From assembly GCA_024509875.1 (NCBI GenBank), contig JAMPIV010008046.1, positions 186,001 through 250,000 on the forward strand: 64,000 nt of DNA. Reading direction: 5' to 3'. Source of the stretch: Oreohelix idahoensis. Taxonomy: Eukaryota > Mollusca > Gastropoda > Stylommatophora > Oreohelicidae. Shown here piece after piece: positions 35,628-49,029 of this stretch. Below the pieces are notes generated by a model that was given only the letters and a program-made list of their open reading frames with translations, searched no databases and was not told the DNA's origin. The position numbers and the translations under genes are program-made. Positions within the stretch are counted from its first letter, which is position 1, and every line of letters begins with the position of its first letter.

Positions 35628-36446
35628 ATGGACAAGTCAATTAAGGAAAATAAAACACAGCCATCCAAGACAGGGGAAGGTCCTCTCGCAGGGAGACGTA
35701 CTATGCAACACAGAGAAAGCCGAAATGAGTCTGTGTTCCTTCTTTCTTCTAGGAGAACTTCCAGATTTGGCACCTGGAATGTTTGGACATTATACGAACA
35801 AGGGAAAGTGGCACAAGTAGCAGCAGAAATGAGAGAATATAAAATCGAGGTTCTGGGAATGTGTGAAACAAAGTGGAAGGGGGTAGACAAGAAGAAACTC
35901 ATTACAGGTGAATTGGTGGTGTCCTCAGGACATGATGACGAAAGTTCACACCACAGTGATGGGGTAGCTCTTATGTTGTCTAAAGAAGCACAGAAAGCAC
36001 TCATTGAATGGGAAGCTGTTGGACCCAGAACAATAACAGCTACTTTTAAAACAGCTAAAAAGAAAATACATTAAAATGTCATCCAATGTTATGCACCAAC
36101 TAATGACAAAGAAGAGTCCGTGAAAGAAGCATTTTATACTAGACTACAGGAAATTGTGGAAAAAGTAAAAAGAGGAGACATCACAATTTTGATGGGTGAC
36201 ATGAATGCAAAGATAGGTACAGTCAACACCGGATTTGAAGAAGTCATGGGGAAAAATGGGCTTGGAATAATGAATGAAAATGAGGAACTATTCTCAAACT
36301 TCTGTGCTTCAAATCAACTGGCTATAGGAGGAAGCATGTTTCCACATAAGAGAATACATAATTGCGGTCACAATATCCAACAAATTCCAATAGCTCCAAT
36401 AGCTGGAAGATATAGAGAATACAGAAGACTATTGGCAGCAAATTAA
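35628..36446 (+). pseudogene. LINE-B endonuclease domain
   Basis: Apurinic/apyrimidinic-type endonuclease of the LINE, which would nick target DNA. From the Met at 35628 the frame runs to a TAA at 36072-36074 and continues in the same frame to 36446. Visible motifs are RFGTWNVWTL (Asn of the first motif), the catalytic Glu in GMCETKWKG, VIQCYAPTND directly after the stop, MGDMNAKIG, and GGSMFPHKRIHNC. The SDHH end of the domain is lost in the linker deletion. One premature stop plus the deletion inactivate it. The family often appears in databases under a misleading craniofacial development protein name. Confidence 0.85.
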
Positions 36447-36609
36447 AACTGTATGAAATGAGACATGTGAAGAAATACTGGGGAAAAGGGAACGACAACA
36501 AAAAGCATGGATAACAACAGAAACCATCAATAAGATAAAAGACAGGAAAAACAAGAAAGCAGATTTAAACACAAGCAAAACCAGAAGTTCCAAAGCGAAG
36601 GCTCAAGAA

Positions 36610-38317
36610 GTGTACACAGAAGCAAACAAAGAAGTAAAAAGAAGTATCAAAAGTGACAAGTGGAAATATATTGAAGAGTTGGCAAGAGAGGCAGAAGATG
36701 CTGCAGCCAAAGGAAATATGAGAGAACTGTATAGCAGCACAAAGAAGCTTACAGGGAAATACAAGCAAAGAAGTTGCCTCATAAAAGACAAGAATGGAAA
36801 ACTGCTCAGCAATATACAAGAGCAAATGAAAAGGTGGACAGAATATTTTGAGGATCTTCTCAATAGACCAGCTCCACAAAACCCCCCGGACATCCAGCCA
36901 GCAGAAGAACAGCTAAAAATTAACGGTGAAAGACCAACGAAGGAAGAAATAAAGAAAGCCATAAAGCTTCTAAGACATGGAAAACCGTCTGGACCTGATG
37001 GCATTCCAGCAGAGGCCATCAAAGCAGATATCGTCATGGCTACAGAGATGTTGTATAAATTACTTGGTATAGTCTGGGAAAAGGAAGAGATACCAGCAGA
37101 ATGGAAGGAAGGATATCTGGTTAAGTTGCCTAAGAAGGGAAATTTACAAGAGTGCACAAATTATAGAGGAATAAAGTTACTATCAGTGACAGGAAAAGTA
37201 TTAAACAGAATCATCCTTGAGAGATTAAAAGAGTTCATAGACAAGAAACTGAGAGATGAACAAGCAGATTTTCGACAAAACAGATCATGTACAGACCAGA
37301 TAGCAACTTTGAGAATAATAGTTGAACAAAGTCTGGAATGGAATTCATCACTATACATCGGATTTGTCGACTACGAAAAGTCATTTGACCGTGTAGACAG
37401 AGAATCACTTTGGAAATTGATGAGGCATTATGGAGTTTCCCTGAAGATCATTAATTTAATAAAGAAAACATATGACATGCAGAGTTCTTCACGAAGGACA
37501 GCTTACAGAACCGTTTGGGATAAGAACAGGAGTGCGACAGGGATGCCTCTTGTCTCCATTTCTTTTCTTACTAGCAATAGACTGGGTTATGAGATCATCG
37601 ACAACACACAACAGAAATGGAATCCAGTTGACTCTGACTAAGCAGTTGGATGATCTGGATTTTGCTGATGACTTGGCTCTTCTGTCCCTTAACCGTAATC
37701 AGATGCAGGACAAATTGAAAACACTCGATGAGAGGTCACAGCAATTGGGTCTGAAAATACACAGGGAAAAGACCAAAATAATGAGAATAAATGCAGGGTT
37801 GATAATAGGGTTGAACTTGAAGAAACACCAATACAAGATGTAGAATCGTACACATTTCTTCGCAGCAATATAGACAAAGTTGGAGGGACAGACAGTGATA
37901 TCAAAATAAGAATACAAAAAGCAAGAGGAGCTTTCATTGCACTGGGAAATAAGAATCTTCAACTCAAATGTGAAGTCAGTCCTATTGTATGGCTCTGAGA
38001 CATGGAGAACAACAAAGACAACAACCAAAAAGCTACAGACTTTCATAAATGGGTGCTTGTGTAGAATAGAGGGATTAAAATGGTATGACAAGGTTACCAA
38101 CGTGGAACGGAGGACAAGAACTAGACAAGTGCCAGTGGAACAGGAGATGAGAAGAAGACGATGGCGATGGATAGGACACACACTGAGGAAACCTGTTCAT
38201 AGCATTACAAGGCAGTCATTGTTCGGGAACCCCCAGGACAAGAGAGGCAGAGGTAGACCAAGAAGCACATGGAGAAGAGAGCTGGAAACAGAGGTGAAAA
38301 TGATGAGGAGAACATAG
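36610..38317 (+). pseudogene. LINE-B reverse transcriptase and C-terminal domain
   Basis: RT part of LINE-B. The first frame (36610-37641) holds WKYIEELAREAEDAAAKG, LRHGKPSGPDGIPAEAIK, NYRGIKLLSVTGKVLNRI, DEQADFRQNRSCTDQIATL and VDYEKSFDRVDRESLWKLM. After a frameshift near 37470 the second frame (37472-37843) has GVRQGCLLSPFLF and the catalytic LDDLDFADDLALL. A further break near 37840 and a short deletion near 37948 precede the C-terminal frame (37937-38317) with RIFNSNVKSVLLYGSETW, RRRRWRWIGHTLRKP, ITRQSL and KRGRGRPRSTWRREL. The RT palm residues are intact although the reading frame is not. Confidence 0.88.
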
Positions 38318-38409
38318 AAAGATCTTGAGAGGATGGCACGTGACAGGAGGACTTGGCATGTATTTGTTGAAGGCCTATGCTCCTTTGGGAGTGGAAGGTT
38401 ATGAATGAA

Positions 38410-40300
<1,891 letters not shown>

Positions 40301-41742
40301 GCCCGGCCCTGGTCGGAGGTGTGACTTTCGCATTAAGGAGCAAAGGAACGGAATCCATAGATATATTCCTCGTCTCTCCTAGCTCAGATATCAGTCACTC
40401 GGAGAATTCTTGAGAATAACTAGCTCGATATTATGAGAGTTTTCGTACATAGTACTTCTTATATTCGTTGAGATATTTTCAGTTTCTTCTGTTTTGTGGC
40501 GATCAAAACCTGCGTACTAGCGGACTTACGATCATATGAACTTACGTTCTATAGTCTTATAACCTTATAAGCAACCAGAAACTTTATAATATTGTTGAGT
40601 CTTCGGGCTATGACATGTGCGGTCCATTTTTATCATTTTATGAGAGACACCAAACTAGAACAATAATTGTAAAGGTTAGCTGGACCAGAACTATTACCAG
40701 ATTTCATTTTACCAATCTCATCAGCCAACTGTGGCCAAATATATTGTCAGCAACATCTGTGTAACTTAAAATAGTGTCTCAGCGGTCATAGGCTAGACAA
40801 CACAGAATATATCTGTATTCTTCATCTCATGTCGGTGACCACCACGTATGAACCTTACTCCAACCAACTGAAGGCAGAGATACCGTATTTTACCCAGGAA
40901 AATTAAATCACTAACTCTAGCGACTACCGTGAAACGTGCAGTCAGCAACTACGGCTAGTCTGGGGCGGGATTTGGCAATACTTAATATGACACTGAGTAG
41001 TCGTGTTATTTATTAGTGTTTATTTCCACGGAATGCATGCGACATCTATTGGTAAGCGAATTATGAAAGTGGCCACTGTACGTATGTGAATTGAATGAAC
41101 GGAGAAAGAAACTTATTTAGTTGTTAACCACTATCATACAAATCTTTTCTCTTTTGTTCTCATTAATCTGAGTATTTACGGGATAGATTACTTAGGGACT
41201 TGTCCTTTGTTTTCTTTACGGACTATTTCATACCCTTATTGTTAACTTTTGATCTTTTGGGTTAATTAACCTTGGTCGGGATCTTCTTTTCTTTTCCTTT
41301 ACCAGAGGGGCGAACCTATTTCATTAATTTTCATTTTGTCTGTAAAACCTTGATCTATTGTTGTATATGATTTATGTTGTAAAGTTCTAATGATAAATAA
41401 ACTTAATTAAACCTTAAGTTATTGTGTTGGTCAACCCCTACCCTATCTGTTATCCATAGTTTGTTTTCACGTCTTGTGCGTATTTGTCACAGAATTGTGT
41501 GCACGTGGGTGCAGTGTAACTTGTATTTTGTATAAGGAGAGAAAGTGCGTCTGATTTAATAGATAGTCGTACGATAGGCTGGATTAGAAAAATTACTCAA
41601 CCCAGAGGCTGTCCTTTCTCTTACACGATCACCTCGTGAAAAATAAACTATTTCTACACCTTACTCTTACATAGTATCACTATAACCTCTGCTCAGACAG
41701 GACTATAAACATCTATTACCTATCTGAAAAACATCTACGACA
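40301..41742 (+). repeat. 5' LTR (3' portion) of a giant-LTR/gypsy-like element
   Basis: The end is recognisable: 41580-41742 aligns with the 3' end of the solo LTR at 19755-22276 (ACTCAACCCA, ACTATTTCT, CTTTCTCTTACA-like blocks) and finishes CTACGACA at 41742. AATAAA is at 41396-41401, about 346 bp from the end, as in the relatives. The start is not resolved; 40301 is a placeholder, and TGTGACTTTCG near 40322 is one possible LTR start. Confidence 0.5.
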
Positions 41743-42534
41743 TTAATGTACGCTTGTCCGTAGGATTGAATCTAGATCAGGAGACTGTACGACTTAATGG
41801 TCGCTCGTCGCGGGACTGAACTCTAAAGTCTGAGTCTAGTAATTGACTAACGTCTGTTAAAATACCTAGTCTAACTCTAGATAGAGTGTGTTTGTGAGTA
41901 TGTCTTGTGAGTTAAGGAATAAAAATAATTACCCCCTAGACAACGATCTTAGTTACCACACAAATATATAGAACTGTTTTTCTTTCCACAGCATCATAGA
42001 GTTACGTGCAATTGTTCTGAGTATAATCTTTGACAGATATATGAGATATGAATTATATGGTAATTTTTTTAAGACCGCTAGTACGCGTGATTGTTTAACA
42101 ATCACTGGGTTTTTGTTTTAAATAGCAGCAGGGTTTGAGCTTAAGCTAAGGACCGCATTCTGACGTCACGTCTAGTTTATAACGTCCCTTACTCTTAACT
42201 GACTTCAGGTGGGCGAGTTTTTCTGGATTTGTAAAATAAGGGAAATTTTTTTTCTCCTTCATTTTTATAATAAAAATTTTTTCCACCGATAGAAATAATA
42301 GTTTTTCCAGTTGTTAGCTGATCTACCATTTATTTGGCTTAGTCGTAAGTATTAGGAGCTTAAGTGCCAGTTAATAACAGCGATAGATTACATAACTGAT
42401 AACGTGACAGGAGGTATCTCAGTTTAATAACATAATTTTTATTTTATTTTCTCGTAATTGGTTAGGGATAGAGTTTTTTTTTTCTCCTTCTTTTCTTCTT
42501 CTTTCCTCGGCTTAGCGGCATTCAATTCTTTGAC
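41743..42534 (+). other. Leader with duplicated LTR-end/primer-site-like block
   Basis: Directly after the LTR end, ACGACATTAATGTACGCTTG is followed about 62 bp later by a similar TACGACTTAATGGTCGCTCG, both continuing into GGATTGAAT/GGACTGAAC and CTAGA/CTAAA. The junction region therefore seems duplicated. The second copy contains a TGG that could start a primer-binding site. The leader ends in a long pyrimidine tract (42476-42508) just before gag. Confidence 0.5.
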
Positions 42535-43410
42535 ATGGCTGAACGCGTTAAACTTAGGGCGATGCTAAGAGAGGAGGCAAGGGAAACAGGAGTGCAAGGA
42601 GAAGAAGTGACCGCGTTCGTCAATGAAGAACTTGACAGATATGACGCGGAGAAGAAGGTAGCAGAAGCTAGGGAGAAGGAAGCACAAGATAGAGCAGAAG
42701 CTAGGGAGAAGGTAGCAGCAGCTAGGGAGAAAGAAGCGGAAGATCGTCAATTGGAACAGAAGAAGATTGAGGCAGAGATGGAAGCCGGCAGGGCGAACGA
42801 AAGAGAGAGGGAGAGACAGCATGAATTGGCACTTAAAGCCCTAGAGATAAAAAGTCTGGGTGCTATGTCTTTCTCCAGTAAGGGAGAGTCTCCACCTTAG
42901 TCCCAGTCAACTGATCTCTCCAGCACTCAATCTTCCCAACTAACAGCGATGTTTTTTGCTTTAGAATCCTTCCCTATCCCCAATGAGAAAATTGACTCTT
43001 TTCTAGAGAAATTTGAGAGAATGGCGACACTGTATGGGTTAGAGAGTTCCCAATGGGGTCTAAAGCTTTCACAGGCTTTGAAAATCAGCGCTTATGACGT
43101 CTACGTAAAACTGGGAAGCAGCCATCAAGACAACTACGACATGTTAAAGAAGGCTTTAATGGAGCGTTTTGAAATGAACGCTCGCAAATTTTTGCACATG
43201 TTCAGAAACAGCCGGAAGGAAAGCACTGAGACATTTCCCCAGTTCTCTTCACGCCTGACGGGCTATTTGACAAAGTGCATGGAATTTTCCGAGCTCCCTC
43301 TCACTTTTGAAGAACTTCTGGAATTTGTTCTTACAGAACGAATAAAAAGCACGTTGTCAAACGAAACCCGTAGATTTCTGGCTGAACAAGGCGCAGTAAA
43401 GTTACCTTGA
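42535..43410 (+). pseudogene. Gag of a Ty3/gypsy-like element, one in-frame stop
   Basis: Capsid precursor that would assemble the retroelement particle. The frame starts at MAERVKLRAM and is broken once by a TAG at 42898-42900, then continues in the same frame to 43410. Residues 1-110 are a charged coiled coil with repeated AREKEAQDRAEAREK. After the stop comes a linker, then a capsid-like domain from FALESFPIPNEKIDSFLEKFER through YDMLKKALMERFEMNARKF and FSSRLTGYLTKC. It ends before any zinc knuckle because the element stops at about 43410, where oppositely oriented gypsy sequence begins. A single stop in otherwise clean sequence means recent decay, or stop suppression in principle. The coiled-coil start resembles that of the 700-aa protein at 9019. 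Confidence 0.8.
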
Positions 43411-43419
43411 CACTTATTT

Positions 43420-44834
43420 GTACAGATCACTCTATTAGGCCTTCCCTTCTATGTTAGTGATGTTTGTTTTCGAGATCTGTAATTTCAATATTATACTATC
43501 AGAGTCCCCTTCCGGCATCATATTCATCTCAGCCTTGGTCATACTCTTCAAGGTAGCTGCTCCATTTAGGCTGTCGATACTCACGGCTACTACCGCAGCT
43601 ACAACAACTATCACTATCATACCTCCATCTACAACGTGCTCTACTGTATAGAGGGTAGCTCGCTCTTTTGTCTTCCCAGTGGCAATCTCCTCTGAAACTA
43701 CTTGTGTACACTTCTCCAGCTCTTCGTTCACTATAGCTTCGTCTGTTGGAACAAAATCCCTTGCTTATCTCTTGTCCTCTGTATCTGTTTCTAAATCCAA
43801 TCCGACGTTTACTTTGAAAACTACCACAGTAACCATTACTCCTCGTGAGGCTTCCTGTAAAGTGCCTGAAATCTCTTAAGTCATTGGTTTCTCTTCTGTA
43901 ATGTTTCTCATGTGACATACGAGCACGACGACCCCCTCTGCGATACTTCTCAATCAGCTTTTGGCGCTCTTCTTTCATCCGGTCTGTCTTATGATATTTG
44001 ACAGATCCATAACATTTACCTTCTTCTGGCAAAGTAAGTACATTTTACGTTCACCCCATTCACGTGCTAATTTTATATGCCTCCCACTGTTAGTTTCTGG
44101 TTGACTAAACTGTTTTGGAAGCAATATATCCTGTTGTTGCGGTGAAATTAAATTTAATACCGAAGTATCAGCAACTCGGACATTATCAGATGACATGCTA
44201 TCCATAGGAATTACCCTAGGTTCCCGCTGCAGTAAAATGTCATCAGCTTTTCCCTGCAATCTTGTAGTTCCTCAACAAGTATCGTCTCTATGTTTGTGCT
44301 TCCATAGTTTGATATCCTCATCAGTACATTCTTTGATACCACGAATATTTCCAAGTATCAGATCAGGGACCGCATTATCATCAAGAACACATGCTTTTAC
44401 CCTACCCGCAAGAATGGTGTATCAATGTCTATCAACACCAGAGGATAAAACTCCACCCTGCCACCAAAAGTGATACAACGAGCAGTTTGTCCCAACAAAT
44501 AAGACTCCTCAATACACGATCTCCGTCCCCAACTGTCGTACATCCTGTATCCCTTAAGACGGACACAACTTTCCGTCCTATGTACCCTGGATGCAAGACT
44601 ATGTTCCCATCTGTATGAACTGCTGACAAACGTGGAAGTGGGTGGCCACAAATCAGAATTGGTGTGTCATCTTTATGAAAAAGTGGTCTACACCCTGCAC
44701 AACTGTCGCTGTTGAATGTATCTAAGATTACTACCGAATTTGCGCGTTCAACCTTCCTATTAGGACAATCAAATTGTAGGTGGCCCCTAGCATTACATAC
44801 AAAGCATCTGTACTCCTCACGCTGGCTCGTCTGT
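43420..44834 (-). pseudogene. gypsy element: zinc knuckle, protease and linker
   Basis: Minus-strand middle of a Ty3/gypsy element. At 44834-44750 it shows the second Gag zinc knuckle RCFVCNARGHLQFDCP (C-X2-C-X4-H-X4-C). Next come RLSAVHTDGNIVLHPGYIG and the retropepsin active site VLRDTGCTTVG at about 44560-44600, with a frameshift afterwards. LLGQTARCITFGGRVEFYP and LIDIDTPF (44500-44400) complete the protease fold. A frame-broken linker before the RT runs through 44259-43435. RT and integrase are absent because the sequence is cut at about 43420. Several frameshifts are present. Confidence 0.75.
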
Positions 44835-45835
44835 GTGTGAACGGTGGTTTGGTTTTAGAAAAGTAAATGAGTAGATAAATGGTTTGGAAAAAATGAATGG
44901 AGTTGTTAACAGACTGTTCGTCTTTGTTGAAGGGAAGTGATATGTATAGAGGAGTGCTTTGAGCAAAGGGAGGAAACTCCATGGTTTACACTTGGAAGAT
45001 GTAGTAGTTATGTCTCAAATTTGTGGAGTGAACGAAAAAAATGTTAGAACGGAGAATTAGTCAGAGTCTGATTTTGAACGCGCTGAGCGTAAGTTAGCAA
45101 GTGTATGCTAGAGAGATGGTAATTTTTGGAAGTTCATTATTGAGGTTTTTGATATTCATTTCTCTGGAAAACAAGCCATTTTGATGTGGTTGTGGCTACT
45201 GTGGTTACAGACACGCCATAACAAGAGTTATGTTCTCAAGTTGTCAAGGTTTTGTGTTTTTCAAGACAGCAGGTATAATTGCAGTTTTATATTAAAGATA
45301 GATTTTGTTAGATAAAATAGAGACAGACGTAGTGATCAGGTAAACTGGTAGAAAATCAACATCCCTGGCAGTGTAGGCCAGTCTTCTAGCAAGATACACC
45401 AGAAGGTCACTAAGTGAAATGTTATAAAGATAAACTAATTTTCTTAGAAGATCACCCAGGTGACATAGCAGTGGAGAAATTAGACGAGAGCAGATCAGTG
45501 ACAGATATGTACAAGAATATGATTGTCGGATGTTCCCTTAATTGAGAAAATGTACGAATGGGAAGTATATCAAAGTGAATGTATAAATCTATGAGATAAA
45601 TTCGCAGAAGAGAGAAGCGGATTCTACTTTATGTAAATAAAACTTTGAAGTTCGTTTTACTGCTGTTGGAGTACAGTGTGTCAACAGAGTTAGAAACCAT
45701 CAACCATCTGTACGTCTTGTCTAACAGTGCATTTCATCACTTGTTTACAGCAGAGTGTTTACATTGTCTGCTCACACATACTAGCCACTGGTTAGGGCAG
45801 TGATCTGAACCTCTAACATCAACACTATACGAACA
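44835..45835. mobile_element. Unclassified insertion of about 1 kb in gypsy gag
   Basis: Separates the two Gag zinc knuckles of the minus-strand gypsy element, which normally lie close together. No ORF with motifs, no clear TIR or target duplication. The boundaries are approximate. Confidence 0.4.
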
Positions 45836-46640
45836 CTATAAAGAAATGCAAACCTTAACCCACACTATCACTGCCACATGTGGACTACCGTTAGTATTAA
45901 TCTGAGGCTCGGCCACAGACTGGGGTTTAGGCTTGTCACAAAACTTTGCTCCATTCCATGGTGACCCGCATTTAAAACAACCAGAAGGTCTTCTACTACC
46001 TAACTCTGTCATATTCTGCTGTTTCCTGGGGGATGTATTGAAGTCTCTTTCTGTCCACCTCTTACTTACTGCCTTCCTATCATAAGGTCTCTCCCCACTA
46101 CGAGAATTTTGTCTCCGATATGGCCGTGTTTCAAAACTACGCTTGGCCGCACATGTCGTAAATGTTTCTGGCACCGGCGATTTATGAATCGGTCTGCATG
46201 GATGTGCTGCTACGTATTGCTGCCCTAACTGTGACATTGCCGAAATATTTTCCGGTTTTCTCTCCTGAAAAAAGCCAACAAATCGGGGCTACATGAAGAC
46301 ATTACCTTATCACGTAAGATTAAATCGCATAGGCCATCAAAATCTTTAGCAATGCCCGATAGGTCAATCCGCCTGTTCAATAACATCTTAATATCTGCGA
46401 TAAACTCCGCAAAATCTTGCTCACTACTTGGCATCGCATGGTGGAACTATAACCGATAACCCTGCTCATTTAACCTGTATTTGCGTAACAAAGTTTACTT
46501 CACTATGTCATAATTTAATCTATCTTCCACAGTTAATTGGAAAACTGTTTTTAATGCTGACCCTGTTAAATAATCTGTCAATAGTGATCCCCATAGTTCT
46601 TTATTAATCTTTAACCGACGAGGATAAGATCCTTAAGTGT
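45836..46640 (-). pseudogene. gypsy element: Gag capsid and first zinc knuckle
   Basis: Minus-strand Gag. It begins with a capsid-type stretch (46630-46450; WGSLLTDYLTGSALKTVF, then LLRKYRLNEQGYRL), has a stop, and continues MPSSEQDFAEFIADIKML, FDGLCDLILRDKVMSSCSPD (46434-46225), a frameshift, and QQYVAAHPCRPI with a basic linker. The zinc knuckle GCFKCGSPWNGAKFCDKP (about 45960) lacks the canonical His spacing (Trp-Asn-Gly at that place), so it is probably damaged. It continues at 44834 after the insertion. The element's 5' LTR and primer site are at 53607-53000. Confidence 0.75.
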
Positions 46641-47795
46641 TGACATGATTATGAATATATCTGATTTATATGCACCTCTAATACTCTAACCACTACAAAC
46701 AAAAAAATAAACTAATAGCCCTACGAAACAAACAATGACACCAATGATGATGATGATAAACAATACACCCTAATTAACAAACAAAAACCCGGGAGGTCGG
46801 TAACAAGAAAAAGGAAAGATGTGTGACAGAAGTAATATTGAAATATACAGTACCAGACCTCTGTAACGCACGAAAACAGGAGATTGAAAAAATTTAACGT
46901 ATTTACAGGATAGTGTAAGAAGAAAATGACTGAAGAATACACCATATACACAGAACGCCAAAGAGGGAATATAACCACAACCAACAACAAACTGCACGTA
47001 AACAACTAATGCAAAAATGGACTTTTTATTCGTGAAGGGCAATACAACTAATCCTGCCCACAGGATAGGACCTCTTCTAAGAATAAATAGCGCAAAATCC
47101 TACAGATGAAATCAAAACACAAATAAATATCATAATCGTCACGTCCGACAACAACACTGAAACAATGAATACCAAGGGAAGCATATAGAGCAACTTGGAC
47201 AAATAAATGAATTAAAGCCTTAGAATGATGAACCAAAACAAACTAAGGTTACGTAGCTTTTTATGGTGTACTGGGATGGCACGCTATGGCAATAAACTGA
47301 TCTGATCTGTTGTCTCCAAGTCACCTCTGCAGCAGTAACTTTGAGAAGCGCAAACACTACAACAGTCCCTGTGAGTAAAATGTTAATACACACCTAGTAT
47401 ATAATTCAAGCTATTAGAACACAAAAAATGAAAATGGAACGGAAGAAATAGAAGAAGGGTGAAGTAGGTTAGCACAGTTAAAGGTAAAGTAGATACTGTA
47501 TAAGCAATATGGAAGGCAGACAAGAATGGCACAGCTATAGGTAGAGCAGATGTAAGCACTGTCTAAACCCGACAGGAATGACACAGCTACAGGAAGAGCA
47601 GATATACACAAAGTATGATAATAAATTCTAACTGCAATCTAACCTAAAACCTACCTAACATATAATACCATATAGAGAAAGAATGAAAACTAACAATAGT
47701 AGAAAAGGTGAAGTAGAAAATAAGTGATACTACTGAAAGAAGAAAGTAGCAGAACTAAAGAGAAGAAGCTACATGTGAAAACAGAAGTATTCAGT
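46641..47795 (-). other. gypsy element leader or unassigned sequence
   Basis: No coding motif. It lies between Gag and the LINE-C1 insertion, so by position it belongs to the 5' internal part of the minus-strand gypsy element or to an older insertion in it. Confidence 0.35.
47455..47605. repeat. Short tandem repeat, roughly 55-60 bp units
   Basis: Three imperfect units share a GGCACAGCTATAGGTAGAGCAGAT-like core (variants at about 47475, 47530 and 47582). Confidence 0.5.
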
Positions 47796-48914
47796 CTTCT
47801 TCTTCTTCGATCCTTAACCACCGACCGTCAAAGCAGTAAGTGGCCATCACGCCTAGTGGCGTCTTGTAGGGCAACAACAAAATGATTCCACTTTGCACGG
47901 TCGGTGGCCATCCTTCGTACAGTGCCCCAACTCTGGTTCATTCTTTGCATCTCAGCCTCCACAGTCCTCCGCCAAGTTGTTTTTGGTCGGCCTCTCTTTC
48001 GCTTTCCTTCAGGGGTTCAAAGCATAGCTGTTCTTGTGATGGCATCGGGGTCTCTTCTGAGGACATGACCAACCCAGCTCCAGCGTCTGCCGGCTATGAT
48101 GGTGTGCATGTCCTCTTGCTTGCTACGAGTAAGCAGATCTTGGTTGGTGACGGTATTCGGCCAAAAGATTCGGTGAATTTTTCTTAGGCATGTTGTGTGA
48201 AAAGAGGACAATTTTGACATTTCCTTCTCTGTGACTCTCCAGCATTCCGCACCATAGAGAAGCACAGAAAGCACGCAACTCTGGTATAATCTTAATTTTG
48301 TGCTTGTGCTGTATTGGGAGGACTTCCAGATGTTATTTAGGCTAAAGAAGGCTGTTCTTGCCTTATTCATTCTGATGTTGATGTCTTTGCCTGCCCCACC
48401 GTCTGGTGTTACTATGCTTCCTAGGTATGTGAAGGTATCTGTCTGTACCAGTTGCTGATTCCTTACTGATATGGGCTCAGGGTTGCTCACATTGAGCGTC
48501 ATGACCTCAGACTTCTTTAAATTGATGTTCAAGCCCACCTGCTGGCTAAATTTATTAAGTCTATCCGTTTTTTCCTGGATGTGTTGATGTGAATGTGCCA
48601 GCAGTGCAATGTCATCTGCATATTCCAGATCTTCCAATGTAGAAAATGTAGTCCATCTTATTCCTCTTGGACTGCCCTCTGTTGTCTGGCGCATCACCCA
48701 GTCTATGACTGTTAAAAATAGAGTGGTTGATAAGGGGCATCCCTGTCGTACTCCTGTCTTCACCTCGAAGGTTAGGTTGCTCTGCCCAACACTACACGTA
48801 AAGTTGGCATAGAGGCTTTTTATGATTGTCACTATGCAGCTTGGAATTCCATAAGCCCTCAGTATTTTCCATAAACTGTCCCTATGTATGCTGTCAAAAG
48901 CCTTTTCAAAATCA
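47796..48914 (-). mobile_element. LINE-C1, 5'-truncated, with 11-bp TSD
   Basis: Minus-strand 3' part of LINE-C. The target duplication AAGTATTCAGT is exact (47785-47795 and 48915-48925). In its own orientation it ends in a (GAAGAA)n tail. Coding sequence from about 48914 has the palm motif FEKAFDSIHRDSLWKI, GVRQGCPLSTTLF, the catalytic LEYADDIALLAH, SFTYLGS-like FTYLGSIVTPDGG, LLYGAECWRVTEKE and RRWSWVGHVLRRDPDAITR, open to 48017. It is uninterrupted over about 300 codons, with a frame break near 48020 before the final basic block. This is the cleanest LINE-C copy. Confidence 0.92.
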
Positions 48915-48925
48915 AAGTATTCAGT

Positions 48926-48985
48926 AGTGTTATTTTGGTCGGCCTCTCTTTCCGTTTTCACTCAGGGGTCAAAGGTCAGTACTAT
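48926..48985. other. Target island between two LINE-C insertions
   Basis: Sixty bases left of the original target between LINE-C1 and LINE-C2, including the left TSD of C2 (48975-48985). Within it, GGTCGGCCTCTCTTTCC and TCAGGGGTCAAAG resemble the LINE-C 3' region at 47985-48015. Confidence 0.6.
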
Positions 48986-49029
48986 CTTCTTCTTCTTCTT
49001 TGATCCTTAGCCGCCGACCGTCAAAGCTA

